The notes beneath the pieces were generated by a model that was given only the letters and a program-made list of their open reading frames with translations, had not been told where the DNA came from and made no database searches. The position numbers were made by a program, and so were the translations under genes. A stretch of 64,000 nt of DNA from Leishmania infantum JPCM5 (taxonomy: Eukaryota > Euglenozoa > Kinetoplastea > Trypanosomatida > Trypanosomatidae). Each line of letters opens with the position of its first letter. Position 1 is the stretch's first letter. The DNA is taken from the NCBI RefSeq assembly GCF_000002875.2, contig NC_009414.2:349001-413000 (forward strand), read 5' to 3'. This document shows positions 61,996 through 64,000 of the stretch, piece by piece.

Positions 61996-62929
61996 AGTTG
62001 AGGCAGCGCTCGGTAGCAGTGACCCCTTCACAGAGTGGAGGGGCTTCGTCTCGTATCTCCGTGCGTGAAGCACGCCGATGCCCTGTTGGTAGTCATGGAG
62101 GAGGACATGTGTTGTTATGTTGTCGTTTTGGTAGTGGTGCGCACTCGCGTGTGTGCGCGTGAATGACGGAGGTGTTTTGTGTGCATGTCTGCGCTGGAGT
62201 GCCATCGGAGTGGGCGAGCACGAGGAGGGACGAGGTGCAGGGTGGCCGTGGGGCCGTGGGTGGATGCTGCGTGAAATCCTTTAGCTCGCTTTCTCTTTTT
62301 GTTGCCCTTCCCTCCGTGCCCCGCGTTCTTCTGTAACCGTTGCCTCTCTTGCGCGTCTCCCACTTCGCGTGATTTAGCAAGGAAAACAGAACAGCGAACG
62401 AAAATGCAAATCAGCCGAAGCAAAGGCGGCCTGGCGTTTGTATTTTATTTCGAGGGGACGGTGCGTGTGTGTGTGGGTGGTGGTGGTGATGGCAGACGCG
62501 GGGCGTCTGCATCTGCCTGCGCTGTCTTGCGACTCCTTCCTCCCGCTCCCCTCATATATATATATATATCGGACCTTGCAGAGCCGTGATTCAGCGACGC
62601 GCGGGTGACCATTGGCCGCATCTGGGGACAGTGCGACTGCTACGCTGGAAGGCTGTGCGGTGCTTCGATGTTACGCGCCGACCATCGCTCTGCCGGGGCG
62701 TGGCATCGAAGTTTAATATCAGCTTCTACCGCGCTCCACTTCCATCGCCCATCCATCTCTTTTTTTTTTCGTCGCCGCCTGCTCTGTGCTCTTGGCATGT
62801 CTAGTGTTGCTGTATGCGCGCTGTGTTGCCCAAGCACGAGTCACAATACGTTTGCCTACGCACTCGTCTCTCTCCTTCCTTTTGGTGCACGTGCGCGCAC
62901 ATACCCACTAGAGTGTTCGTGCGTCAGCG
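61996..62929. other. Spacer between SmE and the TTD14-like gene
   Basis: About 930 bases with no supported gene. It contains a TA microsatellite at about 62553-62570, a GT/GGT-rich segment near 62465-62490 and a T10 run near 62760-62770. No domain-like open frame was seen. Confidence 0.7.
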
Positions 62930-64000
62930 ATGGGCGTCGGCTTGTCTACAGTGCGGCACGCGGGCACCGCCATTCTCGTGCCCACAGCTAGTGCAGCATC
63001 GGCAGCAGTATTGCCACTCTCGTCGGAGGAGCGGGTGGCGGCACTGCCAGTAACGACGACGCGGCCTGCTGCTGCCGATGCAGCCGCCGCCGCTCCAGCT
63101 CCGCCCACCGCTGAGCACACATCAAACCCTCGGCAGCGCCTCACAGACACTCAAGCGGCGCATGCAGCGGTGTCTTTGCGACATGCAGCGCCAAAGCCTG
63201 ATCGGCGCTTCCCTCCCTACCCCGAGGAGACCTCGGCGTTGGCCACCCCCCCGCCAGCGGCAGTCTTGACCGCGGCCCCGGTCGTGGCGGAGGCGGCCGT
63301 CAAGAGGCACCGCAAGGAGAGCGGCGTCACGAAGCCCCTGCACCCGGCGCAGGCGTCGTTGTTCACGCGGGCGGAGGAGGGACAGCGCGATGCAACTGGT
63401 GATGCTATCATCGCTGTCGATCACCTTCGTCGCAGGTGTTGCCCGGACGCCGGCGTCGGCGCTAACCGCAACATGAACTGTAATGAGGATGTCACGCTTC
63501 TCGTAAGGTCACCGGACGAGGGGCGACGGAGCGGCACGTCCCTGCAGACCGAGGGTGGTCTCTACGGAGAGAAGGGGCAGAGGCAGTTCGCTGCGTCTGC
63601 TAAATCGTCTCCATCGCCGGCCTCACCGGAGGCGGAGGAGGTGGCGACGACGGCGTGCGCATCGGTGAAAGCCGCGGCTCACGCAGATGCTCCGGGTGGC
63701 CCTGCTGCTCCTCTGCTGAGCAGCACCTTCACGGCCTACCGCCCCGTGGCTCGATCTGCCTCTCCTGGGCCGGCGCTTGGGCAGTACGAAGGGCTTCCGC
63801 TCACGTCGGTGCAGCAGGTGCTGGAGTCCAAGCACAAGGTGTACCGTATCTGCCTCACCGGTGGTCCGTGCGCTGGCAAGTCCACCATGCTCTCGGCCAT
63901 CCAGGCAAAGATCCCGCAGCGCACCGGCTTCCGCGTCATGTGCGTGCCGGAGGCCGCAACGCTGCTCGTCACCGGGGGGATGCAGTGGGATGGCGACCTC
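62930..64000 (+). CDS. TTD14-like P-loop NTPase, 5' part only (runs off the window)
   Basis: An open frame of 357 codons from the ATG at 62930 to the window edge, with no stop. The first 300 residues are Ala/Ser/Pro-rich and probably disordered. From about residue 303 a folded domain begins: YRICLTGGPCAGKST (P-loop GGPCAGKS at 311-318), then RVMCVPEAATLLVTGGMQW. GGPCxGKT/S followed by VPEAAT-LL-GG is characteristic of the AAA_28 domain of TTD14 proteins (TRPL translocation defect 14), which bind GTP/phosphoinositides and usually carry a CYTH-like domain downstream, outside this window. NadR-type kinases share the P-loop and are the main alternative. The start is the first ATG of the frame, and the true start could be later because the leader is low complexity. 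Confidence 0.78.
   Translation, partial: MGVGLSTVRHAGTAILVPTASAASAAVLPLSSEERVAALPVTTTRPAAADAAAAAPAPPTAEHTSNPRQRLTDTQAAHAAVSLRHAAPKPDRRFPPYPEETSALATPPPAAVLTAAPVVAEAAVKRHRKESGVTKPLHPAQASLFTRAEEGQRDATGDAIIAVDHLRRRCCPDAGVGANRNMNCNEDVTLLVRSPDEGRRSGTSLQTEGGLYGEKGQRQFAASAKSSPSPASPEAEEVATTACASVKAAAHADAPGGPAAPLLSSTFTAYRPVARSASPGPALGQYEGLPLTSVQQVLESKHKVYRICLTGGPCAGKSTMLSAIQAKIPQRTGFRVMCVPEAATLLVTGGMQWDGDL

Noticed and set aside
1..64000. tRNA, rRNA or snRNA genes
   Set aside because: Reading by eye, I saw no cloverleaf with A and B boxes and no rRNA-like conserved blocks. A tRNAscan or Infernal run could still find small RNAs that I cannot see.
1..64000. Strand switch or origin-like region
   Set aside because: All supported genes are on the + strand and no divergent or convergent junction occurs, so there is no sequence basis for marking a transcription start or termination region.

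Overview
The window looks like nuclear DNA of a trypanosomatid, most probably Leishmania. It has long GC-rich intronless genes, all on the + strand, separated by 0.5-4.7 kb of non-coding DNA. The spacers are packed with pyrimidine tracts, (TA)n/(CA)n/(GT)n microsatellites and retroposon-like repeats. This is the layout of one directional polycistronic unit whose mRNAs are made by trans-splicing and polyadenylation. No strand switch, tRNA, rRNA, CRISPR array or bacterial-type operon signal was seen. The species cannot be fixed from the sequence alone.

Layout, left to right. A gene-free 3.6 kb leads into a giant IQ-motif protein (3613-11382). Next is a WW-domain protein whose N-terminal half reads as a degenerate kinesin motor (13640-17149). 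Then come a METTL9/DREV-type methyltransferase (19076-20005) and an RNA-binding protein with a proline-rich N-terminus, three RRMs and a CID-like tail (22859-25441). After an unusually long 4.7-kb spacer with internal duplications come importin alpha (30116-31735), two small hydrophobic proteins of unknown role (34384-34668, 35639-36190), a NOM1/Sgd1-type MIF4G-MA3 protein (37243-39936) and a 1933-residue protein of unknown function (40483-46284). The right part holds a DHHC palmitoyltransferase (47592-49640), a TMEM107-like membrane protein (51962-52462), an F-box/JmjC protein (53383-55239), a ubiquitin-specific protease (57185-60205), the spliceosomal protein SmE (61735-61995) and the 5' part of a TTD14-like P-loop protein that runs off the end (62930-64000).

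The genes do not form one pathway, as expected for a kinetoplastid unit in which neighbours are usually unrelated. Loose themes are RNA processing and ribosome assembly (RRM/CID-like protein, NOM1-like, SmE), protein modification (METTL9, DHHC, JmjC, USP) and cytoskeleton or cilium (pseudo-kinesin, IQ protein, TMEM107-like).

The main repeat feature is a set of three nearly identical ~0.45-kb direct repeats (20153-20626, 36231-36675, 56383-56856). A much more diverged relative lies at about 11640-12010. They resemble the SIDER-type 3'UTR retroposons of Leishmania and could act as recombination sites. The most interesting coding observation is the kinesin-like domain fused to a WW domain, in which all three nucleotide-sensing motifs appear destroyed.
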